Below the pieces are notes generated by a model. It searched no databases. It saw nothing but the letters and a program-made list of their open reading frames with translations, and had not been told where the DNA came from. Source: Parcubacteria group bacterium (lineage in GTDB: Bacteria; Patescibacteriota; Minisyncoccia; Minisyncoccales; JAGUVE01). Taken from it: a stretch of DNA of 17,650 bases. Made by a program: the position numbers and the translations under genes. The stretch lies in assembly GCA_020063075.1 (NCBI GenBank), contig JAGUVE010000043.1:1-17650 (forward strand). Reading direction: 5' to 3'. Shown here piece by piece: positions 1-6,414 of the stretch. Numbering within the stretch: the first letter of the stretch is position 1; each line of letters begins with the position of its first letter.

Positions 1-10
1 CCGATTTCTT

Positions 11-35
11 GCCCGAGGGTTCTCCTCGGGCTTTT
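11..35 (+). terminator. Rho-independent terminator of an upstream gene
   Basis: GCCCGAGG (11-18) pairs perfectly with CCTCGGGC (24-31) around a 5-nt loop and is followed by TTTT. This is a classic intrinsic terminator, so the gene it serves lies left of the window. Confidence 0.8.
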
Positions 36-39
36 GTGA

Positions 40-45
40 TATAAT
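40..45 (+). promoter_or_regulatory. Candidate -10 box for the 90-656 gene
   Basis: A perfect TATAAT lies just after the terminator, but no good -35 is visible at 16-18 nt spacing. A second TATAAT at 84-89 directly abuts the ATG and would start transcription inside the gene, so it is probably chance in AT-rich DNA. Confidence 0.3.
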
Positions 46-89
46 AAAAATGAAAGGTTGGAGCAAGCAATTATAAATACAAATATAAT

Positions 90-656
90 ATGCAAAAAGG
101 AGGAATAGCAATACCGCTCGTGGCAATAACGGCCGCAATAGCAGGAATCTTGATAGCCGGCCTTGTTAATTTTCCCATTCGATACACTTCCCCGGGAGAA
201 AAGGCCCGTTATGCCTTTGCTGTTTCTGCTGACAATCTTACCGATGGCAAAGGAAACACCATTGATATTCATGGCGGCGGGGTGGTTGGCATGTCGGGAT
301 GGATAATTTTCGGCGGAGGATTTAATCTAACATTAACCGGTACAGCCAGCGGACTCATAACAGTTAAAACCCCAGATGGGCAAAAACACGCAACCAACTG
401 GGATATTGCCAAGAGTAAATACTTCAGTTTTACGGATTGGGCTTTGCTTATAAAAGTAAAACTCAGAGAACCGATTCCCGGTTTGCCTCAAGAATTTTAT
501 ATTGATTTAGTTGAAGGCGCGCCGCCGCAAGAAGGCAGCATTACGATCGGCGGTGAGGGATTGCCCACAATCACGACTGACGAAATGACCCTTACTGAAA
601 TAATCGCAAAAGGCGCGGGAGGAGTGAGTATTCATGGAGTAGGCCGATCGTTATAG
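90..656 (+). CDS. Membrane-anchored hypothetical protein (188 aa)
   Basis: I do not recognise a family. Residues about 6-28 form one hydrophobic helix after a short basic start (MQKGGIAIPLV...), so the protein is probably anchored in the membrane with the rest outside the cell. The remainder is rich in Gly, Thr and beta-prone residues (about 35-150), consistent with a small beta-sandwich, and there are no cysteines. The ATG at 90 has no upstream Shine-Dalgarno; an AGGAGG lies inside the reading frame at 98-103, where it encodes Gly-Gly. The next in-frame conventional start, GTG at 120, is 16 nt beyond it and would cut into the anchor helix, so ATG 90 is preferred. It is followed after 37 nt by another exported protein, which suggests an envelope gene group. 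Confidence 0.7.
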   Translation: MQKGGIAIPLVAITAAIAGILIAGLVNFPIRYTSPGEKARYAFAVSADNLTDGKGNTIDIHGGGVVGMSGWIIFGGGFNLTLTGTASGLITVKTPDGQKHATNWDIAKSKYFSFTDWALLIKVKLREPIPGLPQEFYIDLVEGAPPQEGSITIGGEGLPTITTDEMTLTEIIAKGAGGVSIHGVGRSL

Positions 657-693
657 CGATATAGATAATGGTAATTTAGGCGATGAATAGAAT

Positions 694-1629
694 ATGAGAA
701 AAATGATTTTCTTATTTGTTTTAGTTTGTTTAATAGGGCTTTTGCCGGCTGGGATTTTGGCTGAAGAGGAAATTAAGCCGGGCCTTCTGCCGGATAGCCC
801 CCTTTATTTTTTAAAGGACTGGAAAGAGAAAATTCAAATCTTTTTCACTTTTGGTGAAGAAAACAAGGCCAAGCAATTTCTGCATCTTTCCGAGGTCAGA
901 TTAGCTGAATATCAAAAGATGATAGAGAAAGGGAAGACCGAGATTGCCCGGAAGACCCTTGAAAAATACGAGAAACAATTAGACCGCGCCTTAGAAAAAG
1001 CCGAGGAAGCCAAAGAAAAGGGCAAAAATGTAGAAAAACTGAAAGAAGAAATTGGAGAGAAAATTTTAAAACATCAAGAAGCTCTTGAGGGTGTTTTAGA
1101 AAAAGTTCCCGAGCAGGCAAAAGAAGGAATTGAAAAAGCAATTAAGGCCTCCCAAAAAGGTTTTGAAAAAGCCATTGAGGCAGTACCAGAAGCAAAGAAA
1201 GCAGAATTAAAGAAAGAGTCAGAAGAAATCCAAACCCGGCTTGAGGAAAAGACGGAAGCAGTTTGCATTCAGTTAATTACACCGGCCGTAAGTCCTGAAA
1301 ATACTTGCAAGGAATTTCCAACACCCTGCGATGTGCCGGCGGGCTGGGAAAAAGTTGATAAGTGTCCATCTGAAATAAGATATTTCACTTGTCCTGATGG
1401 CGTAAAAGTTGAGTCGGGTAAATGTTACGGAGAAGGCGAAACGCTTCGTTGCAGTATAGTTTCAAGCCCGGAGTTAAAATGTTCTGCTCCGACGCCTCCA
1501 GTTCCTAAAGGCGAAGTGTGCGCAACAGCAGGAGAAACAAAATATTATCAATGTCCTAATAACACACAAACAACTTGGTGTGTTTGTTCGCCAGAAAGCC
1601 CCTTTGCCGATGCTTTGAATAAATGGTGA
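694..1629 (+). CDS. DUF5667-type exported protein, N-terminal part, ended by in-frame TGA
   Basis: Residues 1-23 are a signal peptide (hydrophobic core, cleavage probably after ILA). Residues about 30-45 carry the LLPDSPLYFLKDW motif that opens DUF5667 domains, common in CPR surface proteins. A long Lys/Glu-rich helical region follows (about 50-190), then cysteine-rich segments from about residue 195. The frame stops at TGA (1627-1629, codon 312) inside a cysteine repeat (NKW-stop-CQHLPQLACP). The same frame stays open from 1630 to 2625 and contains a second copy of that repeat, so this is the first part of one gene of 644 codons. If translation really stops here, the product is a 311-aa secreted protein without its fibronectin-like C-terminal half. 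Function is unknown; a cell-surface or extracellular structural role is inferred. Confidence 0.8.
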   Translation: MRKMIFLFVLVCLIGLLPAGILAEEEIKPGLLPDSPLYFLKDWKEKIQIFFTFGEENKAKQFLHLSEVRLAEYQKMIEKGKTEIARKTLEKYEKQLDRALEKAEEAKEKGKNVEKLKEEIGEKILKHQEALEGVLEKVPEQAKEGIEKAIKASQKGFEKAIEAVPEAKKAELKKESEEIQTRLEEKTEAVCIQLITPAVSPENTCKEFPTPCDVPAGWEKVDKCPSEIRYFTCPDGVKVESGKCYGEGETLRCSIVSSPELKCSAPTPPVPKGEVCATAGETKYYQCPNNTQTTWCVCSPESPFADALNKW

Positions 1630-2625
1630 TGTCAGCATCTTCCGCAACTTGCTTGTCCCAAACCGGTACCGGCGCCGGCATCTCAGCCAGTCGCCTGCTA
1701 TATTCAAAAAGATTGCGTTTTTGTTGAAAACAAGGACGATTGTTTAAAAAAGGGCGGCAGTCCGAGCTCTGAATCGTCTTGTCCCGCCGCTGCCCCGACG
1801 CCGGTGCCTCCGGCATGCACGGTTAAAGGAATAAAAGATTATAAATGTCCGGACGGAACTTTAATCAAGTGGCAGTGTTCTTGCGGGGAAGATTCATGGA
1901 GTTGTCAGACCAATCCCGCGATTTTTTGTCCCGGACTCAGAGATACGAATTCTTTAATTATTTCTGATATTTGGATTAGAGATATGTTTTGGACAGAAGA
2001 ACCGCCAGTGCCAAACGTGACGCAAGGCCCGGGAATTTTTCATATTTTTTGGGGAACAAACAAACTAGCCACTTCTTATGCAGAATACGGATTAACAACT
2101 TCTTACGGCTTGACTACGCCTACGCCGCCAAGTTCTCTTGGTATTCAGCATACGAATAATGGGCAAACCGAGCTGAAGGGGAACACGTTGTATCATTCTA
2201 GAATCGTCGCCACCGATACGCAGGGCAACACCGCGGCTTCCGACGATTTCACTTTTTTCCCCGCGTTTGATTTCACCACTATTCCGGGAACGGTTCAGCC
2301 GTATATCCGGCTTTTAGGTCCCGGCATTTCGCCCACGCATTGGAAGATTGGAGGGAATGGATCAATCGTTTGGGAAGCCCGGGGAGTAAATAAAGTAAAT
2401 ATTGATTTAGTCATGTTCGACAACAGCGGCAACCGGTTGAAAACTTATTCAATAGCCGGGGGCGTTTCCTCTTCCGGGACATCCGGAGGGAGTTATATCT
2501 ATACCTGGAAAGTGCCGTCCAACAGCGAATTTCTCCAGGCCGGTTATAAGTTTAAAGTCGTTATCAGCGATCCCGCTAATTTTGTTTTTGGCACCAATGC
2601 TAACGATTTATTCATTGAGGAGTAA
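1630..2625 (+). CDS. Continuation of the DUF5667 protein: Cys-rich repeat, FnIII-like and Kre9/KNH-like domains
   Basis: This is the same reading frame as 694-1629, downstream of the in-frame TGA. An independent start could be GTG at 1804, but that would give a fragment without a signal peptide. It contains a Pro/Cys-rich linker, a cysteine repeat (YKCPDGTLIKWQCSCGEDSW) matching the one broken by the stop, a fibronectin-III-like stretch roughly from 2000 to 2255, and a C-terminal beta domain resembling Ser-Thr-rich Kre9/KNH modules (YIRLLGPG..W..G...IVW...Y.W.VP). These are extracellular adhesion or scaffold modules. Codon use and composition continue smoothly across the stop, so the break looks recent or is an assembly error. 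Confidence 0.75.
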   Translation, partial: CQHLPQLACPKPVPAPASQPVACYIQKDCVFVENKDDCLKKGGSPSSESSCPAAAPTPVPPACTVKGIKDYKCPDGTLIKWQCSCGEDSWSCQTNPAIFCPGLRDTNSLIISDIWIRDMFWTEEPPVPNVTQGPGIFHIFWGTNKLATSYAEYGLTTSYGLTTPTPPSSLGIQHTNNGQTELKGNTLYHSRIVATDTQGNTAASDDFTFFPAFDFTTIPGTVQPYIRLLGPGISPTHWKIGGNGSIVWEARGVNKVNIDLVMFDNSGNRLKTYSIAGGVSSSGTSGGSYIYTWKVPSNSEFLQAGYKFKVVISDPANFVFGTNANDLFIEE

Positions 2626-2696
2626 AAAGCGGCTATGTTTGTTTCGCAAGATTATGCTTTTATCACCGGTCCATAAAAATGTTAAAATAAAGTTAT

Positions 2697-3503
2697 ATGA
2701 AAATCATCGGAAAATTAAAGTGGGTTTTTTTCACAATTTTGATTGGAATAATCGGAACTTTACTGAATGAGAATTTTTTTCACTACTATGTTCCCAAAAA
2801 CGTATTTTATTCGATTTTGATTTTTGGAGCAGTATCAACAATAACAACTTTCTTCATTAAATCTGCTAGAAAATACAAAATTCACTATTTTTTACTCTCT
2901 TTTACTATAGGGCTTTTGCTTTTTCCTTATTTTGGTTTAGTAATCGGCTACTCGGATGTTTTTGCGAAGGATCAGGCCGGCATACAGGCGAAGGAAGTAA
3001 GATTTAAAATTGTCAAAATAGAGTTCAGAAAAGAGGGTACGGATATCTGGGAAACAAATATATCCAACAGAGAAGTTACTCTTCATCCGGGTGAAAACTG
3101 GGCTTGGGTGGGAAGGCAGGAACTTACCCCTGTCGGTCACGACCGGGAAAGGGGGGTGTCTGAAATAGAAACCGATGTCATTTGGGACCAGAATATAATT
3201 TCGCAAGAGCATCCTGACTGGCAGGTTCCCACTCCGGAAAATAACCCGGAAGTTATAAAGTCAGAAGATTTGGGCGGAGGAAAACATTTGATAACTTTTT
3301 TCCAGCGGCCGGAATTCAATCAGTCGCTGCCTAAACTGGAAGGTAGGGAACCTCCTCCGCTTCCCATTCATCCCGATGTGGGTTGGGAGGTGATTGTGGG
3401 CGAAAATGGACGAATTGGAAGAACCGCGCTTCATATTTTGTTTCCCGAGCCCTTCGGCGAACTAATAATAGAAAAAGGAACTTCCGAAGGAACTATTGAT
3501 TAA
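2697..3503 (+). CDS. Hypothetical protein with three N-terminal membrane helices (268 aa)
   Basis: I do not recognise a family. Hydrophobic segments lie at about residues 9-23, 36-54 and 62-86. They are followed by a soluble domain of about 180 residues, rich in Trp, Pro and charged residues. The inside-rule (Lys/Arg before helix 1 and between helices 2 and 3) puts the C-terminal domain outside. The ATG has only a weak AAAG upstream. It follows the surface protein by 71 nt with no clear terminator between them, so it may share its transcript. A structural or surface role is plausible but not shown. Confidence 0.75.
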   Translation: MKIIGKLKWVFFTILIGIIGTLLNENFFHYYVPKNVFYSILIFGAVSTITTFFIKSARKYKIHYFLLSFTIGLLLFPYFGLVIGYSDVFAKDQAGIQAKEVRFKIVKIEFRKEGTDIWETNISNREVTLHPGENWAWVGRQELTPVGHDRERGVSEIETDVIWDQNIISQEHPDWQVPTPENNPEVIKSEDLGGGKHLITFFQRPEFNQSLPKLEGREPPPLPIHPDVGWEVIVGENGRIGRTALHILFPEPFGELIIEKGTSEGTID

Positions 3504-3521
3504 TATCTTAACTGGTAAATT

Positions 3522-3557
3522 CTCCCAGAACCAAGTTAGAGCATCTAACTCGGGGAG
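3522..3557. repeat. Two-tier stem-loop in the 3503-3640 gap
   Basis: AGTTAGA (3534-3540) pairs with TCTAACT (3544-3550) around GCA, and CTCCC (3522-3526) can pair with GGGAG (3553-3557) outside it. No T-run follows directly. TCTAACTCGGGG resembles the TCTAACGGGG arm of the palindrome at 8706-8773, so it may be a reduced relative. Confidence 0.4.
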
Positions 3558-3586
3558 CCATATGGGAAAAGCGTGTCAAAAACGGC

Positions 3587-3618
3587 GTTTTTCTCTTCTC
3601 GGCGGTTTTTTGGTAGAA
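3587..3618 (+). terminator. Weak candidate terminator of the 2697-3503 gene
   Basis: The right half, TTCTCGGCGGTTTTTTGG, closely matches the right half of the good terminator at 9562-9594, including the TTCTC loop and T-run. The left arm is imperfect, so folding is doubtful. The T-run adjoins the extended -10 of the next gene. Confidence 0.3.
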
Positions 3619-3619
3619 T
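3611..3619 (+). promoter_or_regulatory. Candidate extended -10 promoter
   Basis: TGG followed by TAGAAT (3614-3619) fits an extended -10 element (TGn-TATAAT). The -35 position (TTCTCT) is poor. Transcription would begin about 3626, leaving a leader of roughly 14 nt before the ATG at 3640, with no Shine-Dalgarno. Confidence 0.35.
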
Positions 3620-3639
3620 AAGATAAATATTGGTCAGAT

Positions 3640-3888
3640 ATGAATCATAAGCAAAAAATCACAAAAAAATTAATCAAGCAGCTTCAGAACGCTTTTGTTT
3701 TTGAGGAGAAAATAGTAATGGAGTTTCAACACAGGTGCTACGGGGAATTACCGGGCAATTTAAACGAAAAAGAGTTAGACCATGTGAGAAAAATCTTAGA
3801 GCTGATTATGATACAATCTTTGGGTCACGCCGGAATTGTCGGCGATTTAATAATAAAACTTTATGAAAACACTGCAAAATCGCTTTAA
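3640..3888 (+). CDS. Ferritin-like helical-hairpin protein (82 aa)
   Basis: This is a small all-helical soluble protein with no membrane segment. Two long helices are predicted (about 8-34 and 43-78) around a PGN turn. Glu22/Glu23 in helix 1 and His63 in helix 2 sit where a rubrerythrin or ferritin-like half-bundle carries its E and ExxH metal ligands, but the ExxH glutamate is replaced (SLGH). The pattern is echoed at the N-terminus of the next gene, which overlaps it by 26 nt in the +1 frame. The two may be the halves of one four-helix bundle made as two chains, or a fusion split by a frameshift. The family assignment is a pattern-based guess. Confidence 0.6.
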   Translation: MNHKQKITKKLIKQLQNAFVFEEKIVMEFQHRCYGELPGNLNEKELDHVRKILELIMIQSLGHAGIVGDLIIKLYENTAKSL

Positions 3889-4915
3889 AAATTTATTAGC
3901 CAGGGAGAAAAAAGCAAGGAATATGTATGCCGAGACAATTCAGAATATCAACGATGAAGAAATTGCCGCAAAATTAAAATTCATAGAAAGGGAAGAGTTT
4001 GGCCATATAAAACTCGCTGAAAAACTCGTAGAAATAAGCAAAACGGCAGAACGAAGAAAAGGTGGGCAGCGAATTTCTAAAGAATCCCTGTTTCAAATAA
4101 GAACTGATTTTATTTTAAAGAGGCGTTTGCTTACCTCAATAATTCAACTTCTGGCGACAAAAGTTGAAACGTTTACTTTATTAAGCTTACTGGGCAGAAA
4201 GAGTAAAAAATTTGAGAAAGCAGATAGATTGCGTCAAGATTTTATAAGCACGATTGCCCACCAATTTAAGACGCCCTTGACCGTAACAAAATATGTCTTA
4301 GCGGAATTTCTTGGCGGAGAAGGAGAAACGAAAGGAGAACCAACGGAGCAGGAAAAAATGGCTGAACAAATGATAACGGCCAATAAATCGATGTTTTCTC
4401 TTGTAGATGATTTATTAGAAGTAAGCAGAATTGAAGAGGGAAGGAAGAGCGAGCTCGAAAAATTTGATTTAATTCAATTATTGCGAGAAATTTTAAAAGA
4501 GTTGGATTATCTAATTAAAACCAAGAAGCAAAAGGCTATTTTCCAGACGTTTAAAAAGAGCATTATACTCTTCAACGACCGAAAAGCCGTAAATAAAGTT
4601 ATTTTTAATCTCTTAACGAATGCTATAAATTACGGGAAAAAGAAAGGCAAAATTAAGGTGGAAATTAAAAAAGAAAAAGGCAAGAAGATTTTAGTTTCTG
4701 TTTCTGACGATGGAATTGGCATTCCTGAGGAGGAACAGAAAAATATTTTTAAAAAATTCTATCGCGCCTCCAATGCTGTAAAATTTAATCCCGGCGGAAC
4801 AGGCCTTGGTTTATATATAGTGAAAGAGCTGGTAAAGAAAATAAACGGAAAAATCCGGTTCAAGTCAAAAGAAAAGGAAGGGACTGCTTTTTATATTGAA
4901 TTGCCTTTTTTATAA
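3863..4915 (+). CDS. Soluble sensor histidine kinase with N-terminal ferritin-like hairpin (350 aa)
   Basis: This is a cytoplasmic two-component kinase with no convincing membrane helix. Residues 1-58 form a ferritin-like helical hairpin with Glu15 and Glu24 in one helix and the ExxH motif Glu45-His48 (EEFGH) in the next. A basic, partly hydrophobic linker follows. The kinase core has the phospho-accepting His133 (IAHQFKTP), the N box (FNLLTNAINYG), G1 (SDDGIGIP), the F box (KKFYRAS) and G2 (GGTGLGLYIV). The start overlaps the upstream hairpin gene, which implies translational coupling. The receiver at 4962 is its natural phosphotransfer partner. The ExxH motif suggests sensing of oxygen, peroxide or iron through a metal site, but this is inference. 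Confidence 0.85.
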   Translation: MKTLQNRFKNLLAREKKARNMYAETIQNINDEEIAAKLKFIEREEFGHIKLAEKLVEISKTAERRKGGQRISKESLFQIRTDFILKRRLLTSIIQLLATKVETFTLLSLLGRKSKKFEKADRLRQDFISTIAHQFKTPLTVTKYVLAEFLGGEGETKGEPTEQEKMAEQMITANKSMFSLVDDLLEVSRIEEGRKSELEKFDLIQLLREILKELDYLIKTKKQKAIFQTFKKSIILFNDRKAVNKVIFNLLTNAINYGKKKGKIKVEIKKEKGKKILVSVSDDGIGIPEEEQKNIFKKFYRASNAVKFNPGGTGLGLYIVKELVKKINGKIRFKSKEKEGTAFYIELPFL

Positions 4916-4961
4916 TAAAGAAAGGTCGGCAGGAATAATAACCAATAAATTAAAAGCTTAT

Positions 4962-5348
4962 ATGCCTAATCAAAATAAAATATTATTAGTTGAAGACGAT
5001 CCAATGGTAGTTAGGATGTATCAAAGGAAGTTAACGAAAGACGGCTTTAGGGTTACCCTGGCATTTAATGGTGAGGAAGGACTGGCAGCCCTTATGAAAG
5101 AAAGGCCCGATATCATTTTACTTGATATTATGATGCCCAAAATGAATGGTATTGAAATGTTAAAAAGAATAAAAGCCGACCCTGTTCTTAAAAATATTCC
5201 GGTGGTTATTTTGACAAACCTTGGGGACAGGCCGGAAGATGTTCAGAAATGTAAAGAACTGGGAGCCGAAGATTATTGGGTTAAAGCCAGCGTCAGCTTA
5301 AAGGAAGCGGTGGACAGAACTAATAAAATATTGGCTAAACCCCTTTAG
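4962..5348 (+). CDS. Single-domain response regulator (128 aa)
   Basis: A CheY-like receiver with an acidic pocket (Glu11, Asp12, Asp13), phospho-acceptor Asp55 (ILLDIMMP), the switch Thr in VVILTN and the conserved Lys in YWVKAS. No output domain follows. The reading frame is open back to an ATG at 4896, but that would add 22 residues outside the receiver fold and overlap the kinase; the ATG at 4962 starts directly before the first beta strand (NKILLVEDD). It lies 46 nt after the ferritin-like kinase and is probably its target. Output must be through protein-protein contact or a phosphorelay. Confidence 0.9.
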   Translation: MPNQNKILLVEDDPMVVRMYQRKLTKDGFRVTLAFNGEEGLAALMKERPDIILLDIMMPKMNGIEMLKRIKADPVLKNIPVVILTNLGDRPEDVQKCKELGAEDYWVKASVSLKEAVDRTNKILAKPL

Positions 5349-5533
5349 AATAACAAAAAGTTTAAAAATATTCAGATTGCGGTTGAAAAATTGAGAGAAA
5401 AATGAGTAGAGATAGTAACTAACAATGTGGGCAGAAATTGTGCCCGCAGCGCGGAGTTTGACAGCGCCACCGGCAAGGTGCTTGTGAATTCTTTGATGGG
5501 TGCCAAAAAAATATCGGGGAAAGTCATAATAAT
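5349..5533 (+). other. Intergenic stretch with a coding-like remnant and a hairpin
   Basis: The frame of the receiver continues past its TAG with only one further stop (TGA at 5403-5405) up to 5534, where its terminal TGA overlaps the next ATG as ATGA. The piece after the TGA reads like protein (NVGRNCARSAEFDSATGKVL). It could start at GTG 5427 and give 36 aa, but I recognise no family. TGTGGGCA (5426-5433) can pair with TGCCCGCA (5441-5448), with one G-T pair. It may be a degraded small gene or chance. Confidence 0.25.
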
Positions 5534-6160
5534 ATGAAAAAAATCATCGTTAGAGCCGCTTTAGTCACCGTTCTGGCGACCGTCTTTGTAATTGGAATAG
5601 CTTGGTTTTCCAAGAATCCGCCAACCGAAAAAAACGGCGAATATGAATATAAAGAAAAGCTCGGCATAGGAATAACTACCGGAGAAAAGGAGGCAATTGA
5701 AAGGTATCAGGCATTTGTTGATTACTTAAATAAATATTCCGGCCTTGAATGGGAGCTGGTGCCGCTTAAAGAATACGGTTCTTTTATTACCCTTATGTCT
5801 TTAGGGCAAATTAAGGCCGGCTTTATGGGAAGCGCGGTCGCTTACACGATGATAACAGAAAATATTGTTTTGCCCGTTGTCCGGGGAGAAAAGGATGGCA
5901 TTTCGGACTATTATGGTTATATTTTTACCCGCAAAGACAGCGGTTTAAATAAAATTGAAGATTTAAAAGACAAAAAATTTGCTTATGTTGACCCCTATAC
6001 TTCAGCGGGTTATTTATTTCCGGTCTATCTTTTAAAAACCGCCGGCTATGAACCGGAAGATTTTTTCAAAGCAAGCTCTTTTTTGGGCTCTCATGAAAAA
6101 GCGATTTTAGCCGTTTTTGACGGTGAATTTGACGGCGGAGCAGCCAAAAATTTTGCCTAG
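5534..6160 (+). CDS. PhnD-like substrate-binding protein, N-terminal part, ended by in-frame TAG
   Basis: This is the phosphonate-type periplasmic binding fold (PhnD/PF12974-like). Residues 7-25 form an uncleaved-looking membrane anchor with no lipobox cysteine. The binding domain starts with KLGIGITTGE and includes GFMGSAVAYTMI, ...IEDLKDKKFAYVDPYTSAGYLFP and the VFDGEFDGGAA segment characteristic of the second lobe. The frame meets TAG at 6158-6160 (codon 209), yet the same frame continues to TAA at 6410-6412, giving 292 codons, the normal family length. There is no ABC permease or ATPase nearby. Instead a membrane histidine kinase starts 2 nt after the full-length stop, so the protein probably presents a ligand to that kinase rather than feeding a transporter. 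GGGGAAA about 10 nt upstream may serve as ribosome binding site. Confidence 0.8.
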   Translation: MKKIIVRAALVTVLATVFVIGIAWFSKNPPTEKNGEYEYKEKLGIGITTGEKEAIERYQAFVDYLNKYSGLEWELVPLKEYGSFITLMSLGQIKAGFMGSAVAYTMITENIVLPVVRGEKDGISDYYGYIFTRKDSGLNKIEDLKDKKFAYVDPYTSAGYLFPVYLLKTAGYEPEDFFKASSFLGSHEKAILAVFDGEFDGGAAKNFA

Positions 6161-6412
6161 CGGAAATTAGCAAAGGATAATCCAGCCATCGAGAAGGAAC
6201 TGCAAATTATTGCCAGAGAGGGACCTTTCCCGGAACAAACTTTTATTATCAGCGCCGGTTTTAGCGTCCAGACGGTTGAGAAACTGCGCAATCTGTTTTT
6301 GGGGATGACTAGTTCTGAAGAAGGCCGAAGTTATCTGACTAAAATTGGGACAGACCGTTTCATTACTACCGACAAAGAAGATTTTGCTGCAATAGAAAAA
6401 ATCACTAAATAA
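6161..6412 (+). CDS. Continuation of the PhnD-like binding protein after the in-frame TAG
   Basis: 84 in-frame codons (RKLAKDNPAIEKELQII...) complete the second lobe: a helix, a GPFPEQTFIISAGF strand region, and a C-terminal helix ending EKITK. This matches the expected end of a PhnD-like protein (repeating Asn-Pro, Pro and Leu/Ile core positions). It has no start codon of its own at the boundary, so it is not an independent gene. TAA at 6410-6412 is followed by TA and then the kinase ATG at 6415. Confidence 0.7.
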   Translation, partial: RKLAKDNPAIEKELQIIAREGPFPEQTFIISAGFSVQTVEKLRNLFLGMTSSEEGRSYLTKIGTDRFITTDKEDFAAIEKITK

Positions 6413-6414
6413 TA

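Noticed and set aside
98..103. AGGAGG as ribosome binding site for a later start of the first gene
   Set aside because: Only ATA at 111 lies at proper spacing. GTG at 120 is too far and would shorten the membrane anchor.
1627..1629. UGA reassigned to Gly or Trp (alternative genetic code)
   Set aside because: All other genes are free of in-frame TGA and use normal Gly and TGG codons. TAG and TAA interrupt genes in the same way.
5458..5463. Perfect TTGACA upstream of the PhnD-like gene
   Set aside because: No -10-like hexamer occurs at 16-18 nt spacing (CTTGTG region), and the area looks coding-like, so it is not called a promoter.
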